Part shown: positions 8,973 to 17,305 of the stretch, piece by piece
Numbering within the stretch: the first letter of the stretch is position 1
How the letters are laid out: every line of letters starts with the position of its first letter
Assembly (NCBI GenBank): GCA_003427395.1
Contig: BFEA01000051.1
Span: 4,015,778-4,041,453, forward strand
Length of the DNA stretch: 25,676 bases
Origin: Chara braunii
Lineage: Eukaryota > Streptophyta > Charophyceae > Charales > Characeae
Direction: 5' to 3'
Notes under the pieces: generated by a model
What the model was told of the DNA's origin: nothing
Databases searched by the model: none
Seen by the model: the letters and a program-made list of their open reading frames with translations, nothing else
Program-made: the position numbers and the translations under genes

Positions 8973-9059
8973 GGGACGCTGGGCCCAGTTCCCAGCACGT
9001 GCCGCTCCCCACGAATAGATTGGAGCCTCGTCCCAAAAAAAAAAAAAAGAAAAAAAAAA
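8973..9059 (+). mobile_element. SINE-like element, copy 2 (short)
   Basis: It has the same GGGACGCTGG start, a variant first hairpin (GCTGG/CCAGC), the CCCCACGAATAGAT loop of the second hairpin, then only about 12 bases before an A-rich tail interrupted by one G. It lacks the third hairpin, making it the shortest poly(A)-tailed copy here. Confidence 0.75.
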
Positions 9060-9136
9060 GGCCCCAACCTTTGCTCACTTATCTCGAATGAAGTCAGAAG
9101 AAACCAGCAACAACAGAAAAGGAAGATTGATCGCAC

Positions 9137-9322
9137 CTGCATGGCATTTCTTTCGCTGATTTCCATGACGTCTCCATAAGGATCGTCGGTTCGGCATCCT
9201 AGTGCTCTAAACACAGACATAATCTCCGCCATGCACCCTATGAGCGCTTTGGTTGCATTGTCATTTATGTCCTCAAAGATTTTTGACTTGGCCTCTATAT
9301 GCTCCAGCTTGTCTTCCAGGTC
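9137..9322 (-). CDS. Candidate internal exon of a host coiled-coil protein
   Basis: On the minus strand this 186-base block reads as 62 uninterrupted codons, from DLEDKLEHIEAKSKIFEDI to SERNAMQ. Its left boundary is a long polypyrimidine tract ending in CAG, and its right boundary is CAG followed by GTGCGA. Both borders fall between codons (phase 0). The peptide is charged and helical with a central FRALGC segment. The FRALGC...ERNAMQ arrangement reminds me of outer-dynein-arm docking-complex coiled-coil proteins (ODA1/CCDC114/CCDC63 type), but that is recollection of style and weak. The plus strand also has CAG/GTAAGAG here, but its frames are interrupted. The other exons are not recognisable in this window. 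Confidence 0.5.
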
Positions 9323-9677
9323 CTGGTCACAGGTAAGAGAGGGAGGGGGAGGGGAGGGGGAGGAGGGGGGGGACAAAGAAAGTGTACACATTTAGGACCT
9401 TATGACAAAATGTGGGATGGAATCAACTGCTTAAAAAAAAGGCGGGGGTGCAACTGCAAACATAGTTGGGAAGGATACAGTATTAATTAATTCAAAAAAG
9501 AAGAATATAGAAAATGAATGAAGTCAAGATCAGGGGACAAGTCCCAGCAGCAGCTTTGAGTTTCCTCAACGCCTGAATCTGGACGTGTTCGTGGAGATGT
9601 GCGGACGAGGAACCTCAACGTGATTTCTGCACATCAGCACAAACAGGTCAAGATCCAGGCTTCAAATGAACTCAATG
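9323..9677. other. Putative intron and non-coding sequence, no confident feature
   Basis: Next to the candidate exon lies a G-rich plus strand, a strong polypyrimidine tract on the minus strand. The rest is A-rich with no long ORF. I see no RNA gene. Confidence 0.45.
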
Positions 9678-9720
9678 CTGCTAGTGGGACTTGGCCCCAG
9701 GGGCCTCGTCCCACTAGCAG
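9678..9720. repeat. Near-perfect 43-base palindrome (hairpin)
   Basis: CTGCTAGTGGGAC (9678-9690) is the exact reverse complement of GTCCCACTAGCAG (9708-9720). Inside, GGCCCC (9693-9698) pairs with GGGGCC (9700-9705) around a single A; only a 2-base TT/TC mismatch separates the two helices. It could be a cruciform, a hairpin RNA or the remains of an inverted-repeat element. Confidence 0.85.
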
Positions 9721-9728
9721 GTGTTGAT

Positions 9729-9842
9729 TGAAAAGAATAGTGGTGTGTGACATGCTTTATAGCATTAAAAATGATTAAAAAGCAAAAGAGAAATGCTATG
9801 AAAAGAGAATAGTGGTGTGTGAGATGCTTTATAGCATTAAAT
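9729..9842. repeat. Direct repeat of about 40 bp
   Basis: GAATAGTGGTGTGTGA followed by TGCTTTATAGCATTAAA occurs at about 9735-9770 and 9806-9841, about 71 bases apart. The second copy runs into poly(A). GCTTTATAGC is itself a short inverted repeat. Confidence 0.75.
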
Positions 9843-10506
9843 TAAAAAAAAAAAAAAAGGTAGGAATAACTTTTGTTCCTATTTTCAAAATACGTCTGAC
9901 AAACTCTGAGTGAAAGACTCCGTGGTAAGGCATTACTACCGTCCTCACCCGAATATAACGCCCGGCCATTATAGCTGTATCTATGCGTAGAACAAGAAAA
10001 GGTTTAGCTAATAAAAAAACAAATTCTTTTGAGAAACAATAACAAGTCAATAAAGTGAAAACAAAACAAATAAAAATCCACAAAAAACGAATTCGAGCTT
10101 CCTCGAGTTGAATGATTTTGTGTATTTTAACTTCATTTTGGAAAGAGTTTTTGAGTATAGATTGGTATACTTGTTTTTGAAAGAAGGGCCATTTTCAGTC
10201 CAGATGCAGCGATAATGACCAGGCGTTCTACGGTAGTCAATTAGCTACCTCCCAGTCATGGCCCTGGGATAGGAAGGCGCTGCTATGTGAAACCTGGAAT
10301 CCAACCGTTTTCCCCCGAACACAACGCACACTCATTATGTATGTATATTAGCTATTTTTCTGGTCAGATCCGTTTAAAATGAGGGTGCGTCAGGTGAAGA
10401 CGGTAGTCAGTTGGACGCCTTTACACAGAATCTATTCAAAATGGGAAGGCGAGCAGTTTTCTGGGCATTATGCCGTTGTCGTTGTACTCATCAAATAGAG
10501 GGAGGG
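9843..10506. other. Non-coding region, no confident gene
   Basis: A minus-strand ORF of 84 codons (9829-10083) includes [19 protein letters not shown], but it starts in poly(A)-derived phenylalanines and has no clear splice context, so I do not call it. The rest is AT-rich and of ordinary complexity. Confidence 0.45.
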
Positions 10507-10507
10507 G

Positions 10508-10600
10508 GCTAGGCTAGATGGTCCGGAATTTACAGACTCAATCAAACAGCAAATTGAGACTGATCTCACAACGAAATGGGGGATGTGCTGGTCACACTGA
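10508..10600 (+). pseudogene. LINE ORF2 C-terminal remnant
   Basis: The frame ARLDGPEFTDSIKQQIETD ends in a stop at 10598-10600. It matches ARLEGPEFTETIQQQIQTD of the LINE fragment at 15107-15165 almost residue for residue, with many synonymous differences at the DNA level. It is the last part of ORF2 of the same LINE subfamily. The downstream bases to about 11100 are probably its 3' untranslated region, since ATTTGGCGCC and AGGTGAAGAGG occur both here (11043-11070) and after the other fragment (15547-15571). Confidence 0.75.
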
Positions 10601-11100
10601 GGTAGGATAGTAAGGACAGGGGGTGCGCTGGGAGTATTAACGGGGGCATGGGTAGGGTAGGGTGGCCTATCCTGTCAGGACAATCATTGGCTGCCGCTAC
10701 CAGCAATCACCGCGGGTCTGGTCCTTGGCCTCTACAACACCCTGGGCTTAGGAAAAAAAAAAACCAAAAAAAAAGGCTGGCTGGGGGGGAAACAGGGAGG
10801 GAAGCTGGGGAAGGTTGATTGGGAAGGTGCCATTGCAAATGACGAAGATGTCCTCAACAGGAACTACAAGATCCATTTCAATGACTGGAGTTCAGTAGAC
10901 CCTATGATTCCTCTACGTCCTGCTTCTGAATTCCCTGACCCCTTTCCCCCTAGTCATCAGTCAATGGTTCCTACCTCATGGTACAGTCCAACATAGAGGT
11001 ATATGTTTCCCAACCACATAAGGGCTAGTTCAGAGTGTAAGATTTGGCGCCTAATAGACAGGTGAAGAGGCCCAAGTCATCATGACAATTATACTGTAAT
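10601..11100 (+). mobile_element. Probable LINE 3' untranslated remnant
   Basis: Non-coding sequence with A-rich and G-rich tracts (10750-10800) ending next to SINE-like copy 3. The motifs TTTGGCGCC and AGGTGAAGAGG near 11043-11070 are shared with 15547-15571, which follows the other LINE ORF2 fragment. Confidence 0.5.
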
Positions 11101-11212
11101 GGGACGCTGGACCCGTTTTCCAGCAGGTGCAGCCCCCCACCAATAGATGGAGTGACCCAAGCAACTATATTACCAAGGGATGCTCATAAAAAAAAAAAAA
11201 AAAAAAAAAAAA
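11101..11212 (+). mobile_element. SINE-like element, copy 3
   Basis: It starts at GGGACGCTGG. The first hairpin is GCTGG/CCAGC; the second is AGCCCCCCACCAATAGATGGAG with a mutated stem. A 30-base 3' part containing TTACCAAGGGATGCTCAT precedes about 25 As (11188-11212). The GATGCTC word is shared with copy 7. Confidence 0.78.
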
Positions 11213-11426
11213 GTGGGGCAACAGGAGGGGGGATCAGAAGCACATACGAAGGCCTGTCGAAGGGATTATTTATCACTTGGTGCTTCATGGGTGGACAACC
11301 ACTTTCCCCTCTTTCTGCATCCCCAGATTTACTCCCTCCCTCTTCAATGAGTCTGGTACCTCAAAGTTGCTATGGTATGGATTAGAGGTTGCATTTGGTT
11401 TCAAGTGGTGAGGTTTCTGCAAGGTT
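11213..11426. other. Intergenic sequence, no feature seen
   Basis: Ordinary complexity. The one short plus-strand ORF here reads out of the poly(A) of the preceding SINE-like copy. Confidence 0.4.
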
Positions 11427-11803
11427 TTGGACCTTTTGGTACTCTAAACAGACCGCAGAATGCGAGTATGACTACTACCAGTAGTACTTAATTCTCTGCT
11501 GGCCCTTCGGACACCCTGTCCCGAGTCTCCGATTTGGACCTTTCGGTACTCTAAACGGACCGCGGATCTGGCGCACAGTGTCTGGGTGAAGAGGTAGACG
11601 CTGCAGTCTTAAACCACCAGTACATCTGGAGAACTGGAATGAGCCTCTCCGGAAAGATAGGTGACTCGCGACAGGCTCCCCCCAGGGGCCGGGTGGAAAG
11701 GTTGTTTTTGCTCAGGGCTGGGCCTAGTGCCATCCCATGGCATGGGACAATTGTTTTTCTTTTCTGCTGGCCCTTCGGACACCCTGTCCTGAGTCTCCAA
11801 TTT
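11427..11803. repeat. Two interleaved direct-repeat pairs
   Basis: Pair A: TTGGACCTTTTGGTACTC at 11427 recurs with a T-to-C change at 11534, and both copies continue with CTAAAC and GACCGC. Pair B: CTGCTGGCCCTTCGGACACC at about 11496 recurs at about 11764, and both copies continue with CTGTCC and GAGTCTCC. The copies differ mostly by C/T or G/A transitions. The order A-B-A-B' suggests local duplication with partial loss. No coding function is evident. Confidence 0.7.
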
Positions 11804-12017
11804 TTCTTAACTATATTTTTTGAAACAACAGCAGACGCGGCATGTTTTGAGTTCGCAAAGGCAGAAAAAACAGGCAGTTGGCAACTTTGTCATCATGGCC
11901 TGAGTTCGAAAAGGCGGTTGTTGTCAAGTACCTACACTTTGATAAATCAAGCCTGAGCCTGGAGGCACGAAGTGTTGATTAGATCCCAAGCGAAACGCTT
12001 GAGCTTCCAGTCGCCTG
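11804..12017. other. Non-coding sequence up to the assembly gap
   Basis: No long ORF or element is recognisable. Confidence 0.4.
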
Positions 12018-12432
12018 NNNNNNNNNNNNNNNNNNNNNNNNNNNNNNNNNNNNNNNNNNNNNNNNNNNNNNNNNNNNNNNNNNNNNNNNNNNNNNNNNNN
12101 NNNNNNNNNNNNNNNNNNNNNNNNNNNNNNNNNNNNNNNNNNNNNNNNNNNNNNNNNNNNNNNNNNNNNNNNNNNNNNNNNNNNNNNNNNNNNNNNNNNN
12201 NNNNNNNNNNNNNNNNNNNNNNNNNNNNNNNNNNNNNNNNNNNNNNNNNNNNNNNNNNNNNNNNNNNNNNNNNNNNNNNNNNNNNNNNNNNNNNNNNNNN
12301 NNNNNNNNNNNNNNNNNNNNNNNNNNNNNNNNNNNNNNNNNNNNNNNNNNNNNNNNNNNNNNNNNNNNNNNNNNNNNNNNNNNNNNNNNNNNNNNNNNNN
12401 NNNNNNNNNNNNNNNNNNNNNNNNNNNNNNNN
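12018..12432. other. Assembly gap (415 Ns)
   Basis: An uninterrupted run of N. Any ORF reported across it is meaningless. Confidence 1.
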
Positions 12433-12815
12433 AAAAAAAACTATGTTATGCAGAAAAATAAACTGAACAACTTTTGCCTCAGGGTCACCTCGAAATTCTT
12501 TACCATGAAAAAAAAAGAAAAAGAAAAAAAAAAGAAGAGGGGGGGGGGGCGCACGAAAACATGCGCTAATGAAGCGGCGATAGCGGCGCCCGGTCGTCGA
12601 CTGAGGCTGAGTAGGACGCAACGGCGGGCCATGTAGACGCTGATCCTTTCCACGAGGCGCCTACCCTGCCAGGCACCATAGCTGTGTGAGAGCTATGGCG
12701 ACAGTGCCCTGGCGTAGCCTAGCCCTTGAGTGGGTAGGGAGTGCCTCGCACTCTTACTCCAAGGCATCCTGGCAGCTCCGTGTCTGACCTCCATACCAAC
12801 CTTCATACCTGACAG
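12433..12815. other. Non-coding region with hairpins
   Basis: A/G-rich homopolymers up to about 12550, then GC-rich sequence. It contains a nested hairpin at 12668-12713 and a small one at 12739-12753 (GAGTGC, CTC, GCACTC). The end, ACCTTCATACCTGACAG, resembles a 3' splice site. Confidence 0.5.
12668..12713. repeat. Nested hairpin
   Basis: CCATAGCT (12676-12683) and AGCTATGG (12691-12698) pair perfectly around a 7-base loop. Outside them, CCAGGCA (12669-12675) pairs with TGCCCTGG (12705-12712) with one bulged C. I do not recognise an RNA family. Confidence 0.65.
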
Positions 12816-13072
12816 GATCCCGACACCAGAGGAGCCGTCCTCCCCTCAAGCCTTTTGCTGGAAAGGCGGGGCTCCTTTCTCACCATCCAAAGGCCGTGCG
12901 CTGGACTTTCATGATACGACATCTCGACTGCCTTGGTCAATAGGAGAAGCTTGGAAGGAGCGGCGCATCTGGACGCAGTGGGCGAGTGTGCAGCTGCAGT
13001 GGCAGCGCTTCGGCATGTCCAAGGGCTTCAGTTCTACACATCTTGTTGCATGTCGGCATAGTTTAGGTTAGT
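12816..13072 (+). CDS. Candidate host-gene exon, function unknown
   Basis: The frame is open through FCWKGGAPFSPSKGRALDF, then RLPWSIGEAWKERRIWTQW and SVQLQWQRFGMSKGF. Composition is protein-like, rich in Trp and charged residues and without repeats. It follows a plausible 3' splice site (pyrimidine-rich, ending GACAG at 12815) and ends at TTTAG/GTTAGT near 13072, after which a T-rich, intron-like stretch begins. I do not recognise the family. The frame is also open upstream to 12730, so the left boundary is uncertain. Confidence 0.4.
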
Positions 13073-13677
13073 TTCGGTATTTCAGCAGGTCATTCGTTCG
13101 CACATCTAGTCGAGTGATTGCCTCAATGCCGAGGTACTCGATTGAAACTGTCTGTCTGTCTCTTTTACATCCTATGTGCATTTACTTCATGTTCCGAATG
13201 TGATCCCTTCCTTTTCTCACCTAATTTGATTCCTTCTGTGGGCTTAACTTTGATCTCGACTCTTTTGCTCGTGTTTTAGGGTAGGATTGTTCCCTGGTAT
13301 AAGTCATTGTTGTCTAATATTTTAGCTCTCACTGAACCCGGTTGTGTCCGTGGCCATATTCAGTTAAAAAGTCGAGAACATACTCTCCATTTTTAGCTAT
13401 TTTTTAGGCTAGTCTGTCGCATTTTAGTGTATTGCATTTCTTTGATCGCTTAGTTGTCTCTTGATTCCCTTGAGAAGTAAAATTCTGTCTCTGTTCTCGC
13501 GCCGGGGTTGCTCTTAGTGTTTTGTTTTTAGAAACACGTATTGCTGCAGCACTTCTGGATTGAGAGAGAGGGATAATTGTTATCCGTGATGTATGGGAGT
13601 AAATTTGTGATTTCTTCTCCCTGTCTGTTTTAGGTATTTTTGCCTTCTGACAAGTTGGTTTTCTTTGTAGTCATTAT
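13073..13677 (+). other. Intron-like T-rich region
   Basis: About 600 bases are T-rich on the plus strand with no ORF, starting at a GTTAGT-like donor and ending in TTTTCTTTGTAG before the module at 13678. An alternative acceptor is CTGTCTGTTTTAG at about 13633. This fits a spliceosomal intron but is not proof of one. Confidence 0.4.
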
Positions 13678-13895
13678 GAGAGTAGTCAGCACGATGGAGC
13701 AGTGGGAACACCAATGGTTGGACGATATGAGAGACCCGGTGAAGAGCAAACTCGAGTTGTATCCATTGGGTGCGTGGTGGGAAACCCGTCTTGGCAACAA
13801 AAGCTCTTTACAGTGTTCTGGAAAGTGATGATGAGAGGGTATCCCTACAGCTTATTCTTCCTCCCCAGCTCCCGGTCCTTGGTTTCTAAAGACTA
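13668..13895 (+). CDS. Exon-like module, copy A
   Basis: The frame reads RVVSTMEQWEHQWLDDMRD, then PVKSKLELYPLGAWWETRLG and a short tail. It is preceded by TTTTCTTTGTAG (acceptor-like) and contains a possible donor AAA/GTGATG at about 13825. A second copy lies 423 bases downstream. The two differ mostly by conservative or synonymous codon changes (Asp/Glu, Arg/Lys, Leu/Val), which suggests that the sequence was coding. The function is not recognised. It may belong to the same gene as the exon at 12816. Confidence 0.4.
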
Positions 13896-14090
13896 GATTT
13901 ATTGGTTCCGTTTGTTGGGGAGCCGCACTTTAAGTGTTGTAGTCTGTGGGGGTGTTGAAGTTTTTGGGAAACATAACGTAGGTCTTCCACTCAGCAAGAA
14001 TATGAACTGTCACGTGACATTTTGATTACCGACAGCGGCACTACGGGGGCAGTGTGAGTGCCATCGTCAGTGGTGGGAGCGTTAGTCGAT
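13896..14090 (+). other. Spacer between duplicated modules
   Basis: No ORF or element is recognisable; possibly intron. Confidence 0.35.
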
Positions 14091-14320
14091 TGTAGTCATT
14101 ATAAGAGTAGTTAGCACAAAGAAGCAGTGGGAACACCAATGGTTGGACGAAATGAAAGACCCGGTGAAGAGCAAAGTAGAGTTATATCCATTGGGTACGT
14201 GGTGGGAAACCCGTCTAGGCAACAAAGGCTTTTTACAGTGTGATTGGATAGTGACGATGGGAGGGTAACCCAACAGCTTATTCTTGTTGCCCAGCTCCTG
14301 GTCTTTGAGCCTATAGGTAG
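14091..14320 (+). pseudogene. Exon-like module, copy B
   Basis: It duplicates 13668-13895 at roughly 85 percent identity by eye. It reads RVVSTKKQWEHQWLDEMKD, then PVKSKVELYPLGTWWETRLG. The start codon context is lost (ATG to ATA), and the C-terminal part diverges and meets a stop in the VTMGG segment. It could be an alternative exon or a dead duplicate. Confidence 0.45.
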
Positions 14321-14546
14321 TTTTAGTTTCTAACGGCTCAGCCGTTTACTTGAATCCTGGTGGAAAGTAATATTGCCGATTTAGGCAACTGAGCATGATT
14401 CGATAGTAGTTTAATATTGATGAGCAACACTGCAATGATCTGCTTGACTGAACTTTAGCACCAAGTAAGATGGTGCCTCGTTTCTACACGAAATTACTTT
14501 GAGCTTCAAGGGATTTTGGAAGATGAGGATAGACCAGTGAAAGGAA
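14321..14546. other. Non-coding sequence, no feature seen
   Basis: Ordinary complexity, with no ORF longer than a few dozen codons. Confidence 0.4.
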
Positions 14547-14571
14547 GGGATGCTGGACCCGTTTTCCAGCA
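14547..14571 (+). mobile_element. SINE-like head, copy 4 (truncated)
   Basis: Only the first 25 or so bases of the SINE-like family remain: GGGATGCTGG, then the loop and CCAGC of hairpin 1. It is joined directly to LINE ORF2 sequence. The family base C of GGGACG is T here, which creates an ATG at 14550. Confidence 0.75.
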
Positions 14572-15365
14572 ACAGCCCAATTAGGGTTATTGGTCAACCG
14601 ACAATGGACCTACGCGACCAGGTAGAAGAGCGGTGGAGGAACCACTTAAATGTCGGAAAGGAAGAACTAAAACCAGTCAAGTGGTTCAAGCTGGCCAAAG
14701 TGAAGCCGGCCAAAATAGCCTCCATTCAGTGGCAACTGGAACACCGCTGCCTCCCCACTAATGACTGGATGATAGATAGAACCTCCCTGGAGCAGCGAGG
14801 TCGTGCTCTCCCCTGGTGCAAACTGTGCATCAACTCGTTCCCATCCAAGAAACGGCCGGAGACTATCGAACACATCTTCTTGCAATGCGCAGGGGCTCTC
14901 TGGCTGTGGAGGTGGTGGGACAGAATCTGGGATCAGCTAGAGACGAAGGCCCCGTGGCCGTGGGACTGGAAGGCGATCTTACTCGAAACCTGGCCCAAAG
15001 GCCTCACAAGTCAGCTAGATGACTTCACCGACAATCTGTTCAGAACGGGACGCAGGGCGGTAATCTGGGCACTCTGGAGACGGCGCTGCACATTCGAAAT
15101 GGAAGGTGCCAGACTAGAAGGACCTGAGTTTACGGAGACTATACAACAACAAATCCAAACAGACATCACTGGGAAATGGGAGGGGGTCAAAACAAGAATC
15201 AGAACCCTTGACAGGCAAAAAGATATCCAAGAAAGAATAAAGGAATTCTGCTCGAGCTGGCTCGGGGGACCCGAGGGAGGGAGGATAGGGAAGGTAGAAT
15301 GGAGAGGGGAACATCAGGAATCGGGGGAGGACCAGGAGAGAAGAGAGATAGTAAGGGATTACTGA
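14550..15365 (+). CDS. Chimeric ORF: SINE head fused to LINE ORF2 C-terminus
   Basis: This uninterrupted frame of 271 codons starts at the ATG within the SINE head. After about 7 SINE-derived residues it enters LINE ORF2: KIASIQWQLEHRCLPTNDW, then CKLC, HIFLQC (the CCHC finger), LWLWRWWDRIWDQL, VIWALWRRRCTFE and a charged Gly/Glu-rich tail, ending TGA 15363-15365. It lacks endonuclease and RT domains. The segment matches 5560-6100 of the first LINE but is diverged. An intact frame in a 5'-truncated copy suggests recent insertion or selection; I cannot tell which. In ORF2 this finger is thought to help RNA or DNA binding. Confidence 0.7.
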   Translation: MLDPFSSNSPIRVIGQPTMDLRDQVEERWRNHLNVGKEELKPVKWFKLAKVKPAKIASIQWQLEHRCLPTNDWMIDRTSLEQRGRALPWCKLCINSFPSKKRPETIEHIFLQCAGALWLWRWWDRIWDQLETKAPWPWDWKAILLETWPKGLTSQLDDFTDNLFRTGRRAVIWALWRRRCTFEMEGARLEGPEFTETIQQQIQTDITGKWEGVKTRIRTLDRQKDIQERIKEFCSSWLGGPEGGRIGKVEWRGEHQESGEDQERREIVRDY

Positions 15366-15683
15366 TTGATCTTTAATGAATGGACGAAAGTGGATATCTC
15401 CATCCCCTTAACACCCCCTGAAAATTTCCCCGACTTCTTCCCCCCCCCCTCACATAGCCTGGTAGAAATGCAGTGGTATGGAGGGTGATTTGATTCACAG
15501 CCGACAGGAGGGGGGCAGAGGAGCTAGTTACATAGCAGTTCTTATTTGGCGCCGAGCATGAGGTGAAGAGGCTCCCTGCCCAGACTCCCAGCCCCGTCGA
15601 CTCCACACCTGACCGTCAGAGTCTTGCTAGTGCCTTGGCCCCAGGGCCCTGGGTGTCTGTTCTCCTGTTTTTACAATGTATAA
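15366..15683 (+). mobile_element. Probable LINE 3' untranslated region
   Basis: Non-coding sequence between the ORF2 fragment and SINE-like copy 5. It has a C-rich tract and the TTTGGCGCC and AGGTGAAGAGG words shared with the LINE remnant at 11043-11070. No poly(A) precedes the SINE head. Confidence 0.45.
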
Positions 15684-15814
15684 GGGACGCTGGACCCGGT
15701 TTCCAGCAGGTGATGCTCCCCACCAATAGATGGAGCCCTTCCTCAAGTGGTAGTGGTGTCTGCTCTTATCAGCACCACTACCATCGGTGCGATTGTTTCA
15801 AAAAAAAAAAAAAA
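15684..15814 (+). mobile_element. SINE-like element, copy 5 (most complete)
   Basis: GGGACGCTGG start; hairpin 1 GCTGG/CCAGC; hairpin 2 GCTCC/GGAGC with loop CCACCAATAGAT. Hairpin 3 has perfect 11-bp arms, TGGTAGTGGTG (15748-15758) and CACCACTACCA (15773-15783), with loop TCTGCTCTTATCAG. Then comes GATTGTTTC and a 15-base poly(A). It is the clearest example of the family's three-hairpin layout. Confidence 0.8.
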
Positions 15815-16160
15815 TGGTTATTGGTCATATTTTCCGGATTGTTTGTGAGGAATTCCCGGCCTCCTTTCATTTGTAATAAAAGCTAATGATTCTTCCAAAA
15901 AAAAAAAAAAAATCTTTACCATATTTAAAATAAAAAATAAAGTTAAAAAATATATATATTAATATTTTATTTTATTTTATTTTTTTTGGCCCGGCCGGGC
16001 AAGTGGCCACGGGCCACTTTGGTAGCCTAGTTTTTTTTTGGTTTTTTTTCAGGCATCAGTTTTTTTTTTTTTTTTTTTTTGGCCTTTTGCAAGGAAAATG
16101 AGTAACAGCGGGCGGACAGGGGTAGTGCCAGCGGTGAAGTACGACGACGAATAGCAATAG
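15815..16160. other. AT-rich block with GC palindromes
   Basis: Long A and T homopolymers and TA-rich sequence, with two GC-rich palindromes placed side by side: GCCCGGCCGGGC (15989-16000, perfect) and AAGTGGCC-ACG-GGCCACTT (16001-16019). A 22-base poly(T) follows at about 16059-16080; it could be the tail of a minus-strand retroposon. No gene seen. Confidence 0.7.
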
Positions 16161-17239
16161 ATGGCGCAGCAATCTGGGTGTGGGATGGAGATGGAGAGGG
16201 AGAGGGAGCTACAACGGGGAGCAGTTCCACTAGAGGATATGCTCTGCTATAATGAAGACGACCTCTTGCTTGCAGAGGATACTGAAGGTGAGCAGGATGA
16301 TGATTTTGACATGTCCTGCTACTTTACAAACCTCTGCGCTGTGTGGGAGAGCTGGGATTTCGAAAGTGAGACGAGCTGTGATGTTGCTGTGTGTGAGAGT
16401 GACGAGCATGAGGGGGTGGCGGGAGAGAGGTGGGTTAACTTGATGGCACTCTCCTATCCGGTAGAGGATGAGGGTGCCCCAGGTGATGGAGAGAGGGATT
16501 ACGCCACTGATGATGCAGGCGAGTGGGAGGTTGATGATGAGAGGGAAGTTGGCGATGGTAACGCAGGTGAGTGGGAAGGGGAGTGGGGGTTATTGGCATC
16601 GGTGGAAACGGCGGCAACAGCAGCCGCGGCGGCAACGGCAAAAGCAAGAGTGAATACAGCAATAGTAAAAACAACAATATCAACATCAACAATACTGGAG
16701 GTGGAACAGGGGTGTAGGGCAGAGGTGGTGGCTGTGGAAGATGACAGGCAAGGAAGGGGTGGGATTGACGAGAAGGGTGGGATGGGTGATGACGACAGGC
16801 AAGGAATGGGTGGGATTGACAAGAAGGGTGGGATGGGTGACAATAACAACGACAACAAGAACAATAACGGCGGCGAAGCGATTGCAGTAATGACACCGAC
16901 AACAACAACAACAACTATAACAACAACAACATCAGCAACAACAAAGACAATAACTCCCGGTGCTGACGTCGACCCTCACCCTCAGCATGGTACTGACGAG
17001 AGGGAGTATGCCCTTGTGGAGGTGGGCAAGTGGGTGGGGGAGCCTCACCCTCAGCATGGTACTGATGAGAGGGAGTATGCCCTTGTGGAGGTGGGCGAGT
17101 GGGTGGGGGAGGTACTGATGACGGCCGCGGCTGCAGTAGGGGCGACGATCACCGTACAAACAAAGGCGACTATGGCGACGACATCAACAACATCTGCAAC
17201 AACAACAACTACAACAACAACAGCAACAGCGACATCATC

Positions 17240-17305
<66 letters not shown>

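Noticed and set aside
9829-10083. Minus-strand 84-codon ORF
   Set aside because: Begins in poly(A)-encoded Phe, has no recognisable domain and no splice-like borders.
8424-10750. Shared 15-base word TCTACAACACCCTGG (inverted at 8424-8445, direct at about 10731)
   Set aside because: One such match is expected by chance at this window size, and the flanks do not align.
11947-12621. ORFs spanning the N run on both strands
   Set aside because: They are open only because Ns hide stops.
12739-12753. tRNA or snRNA gene near the 12.7 kb hairpins
   Set aside because: Hairpins exist, but no cloverleaf, anticodon arm or box motifs could be assembled.
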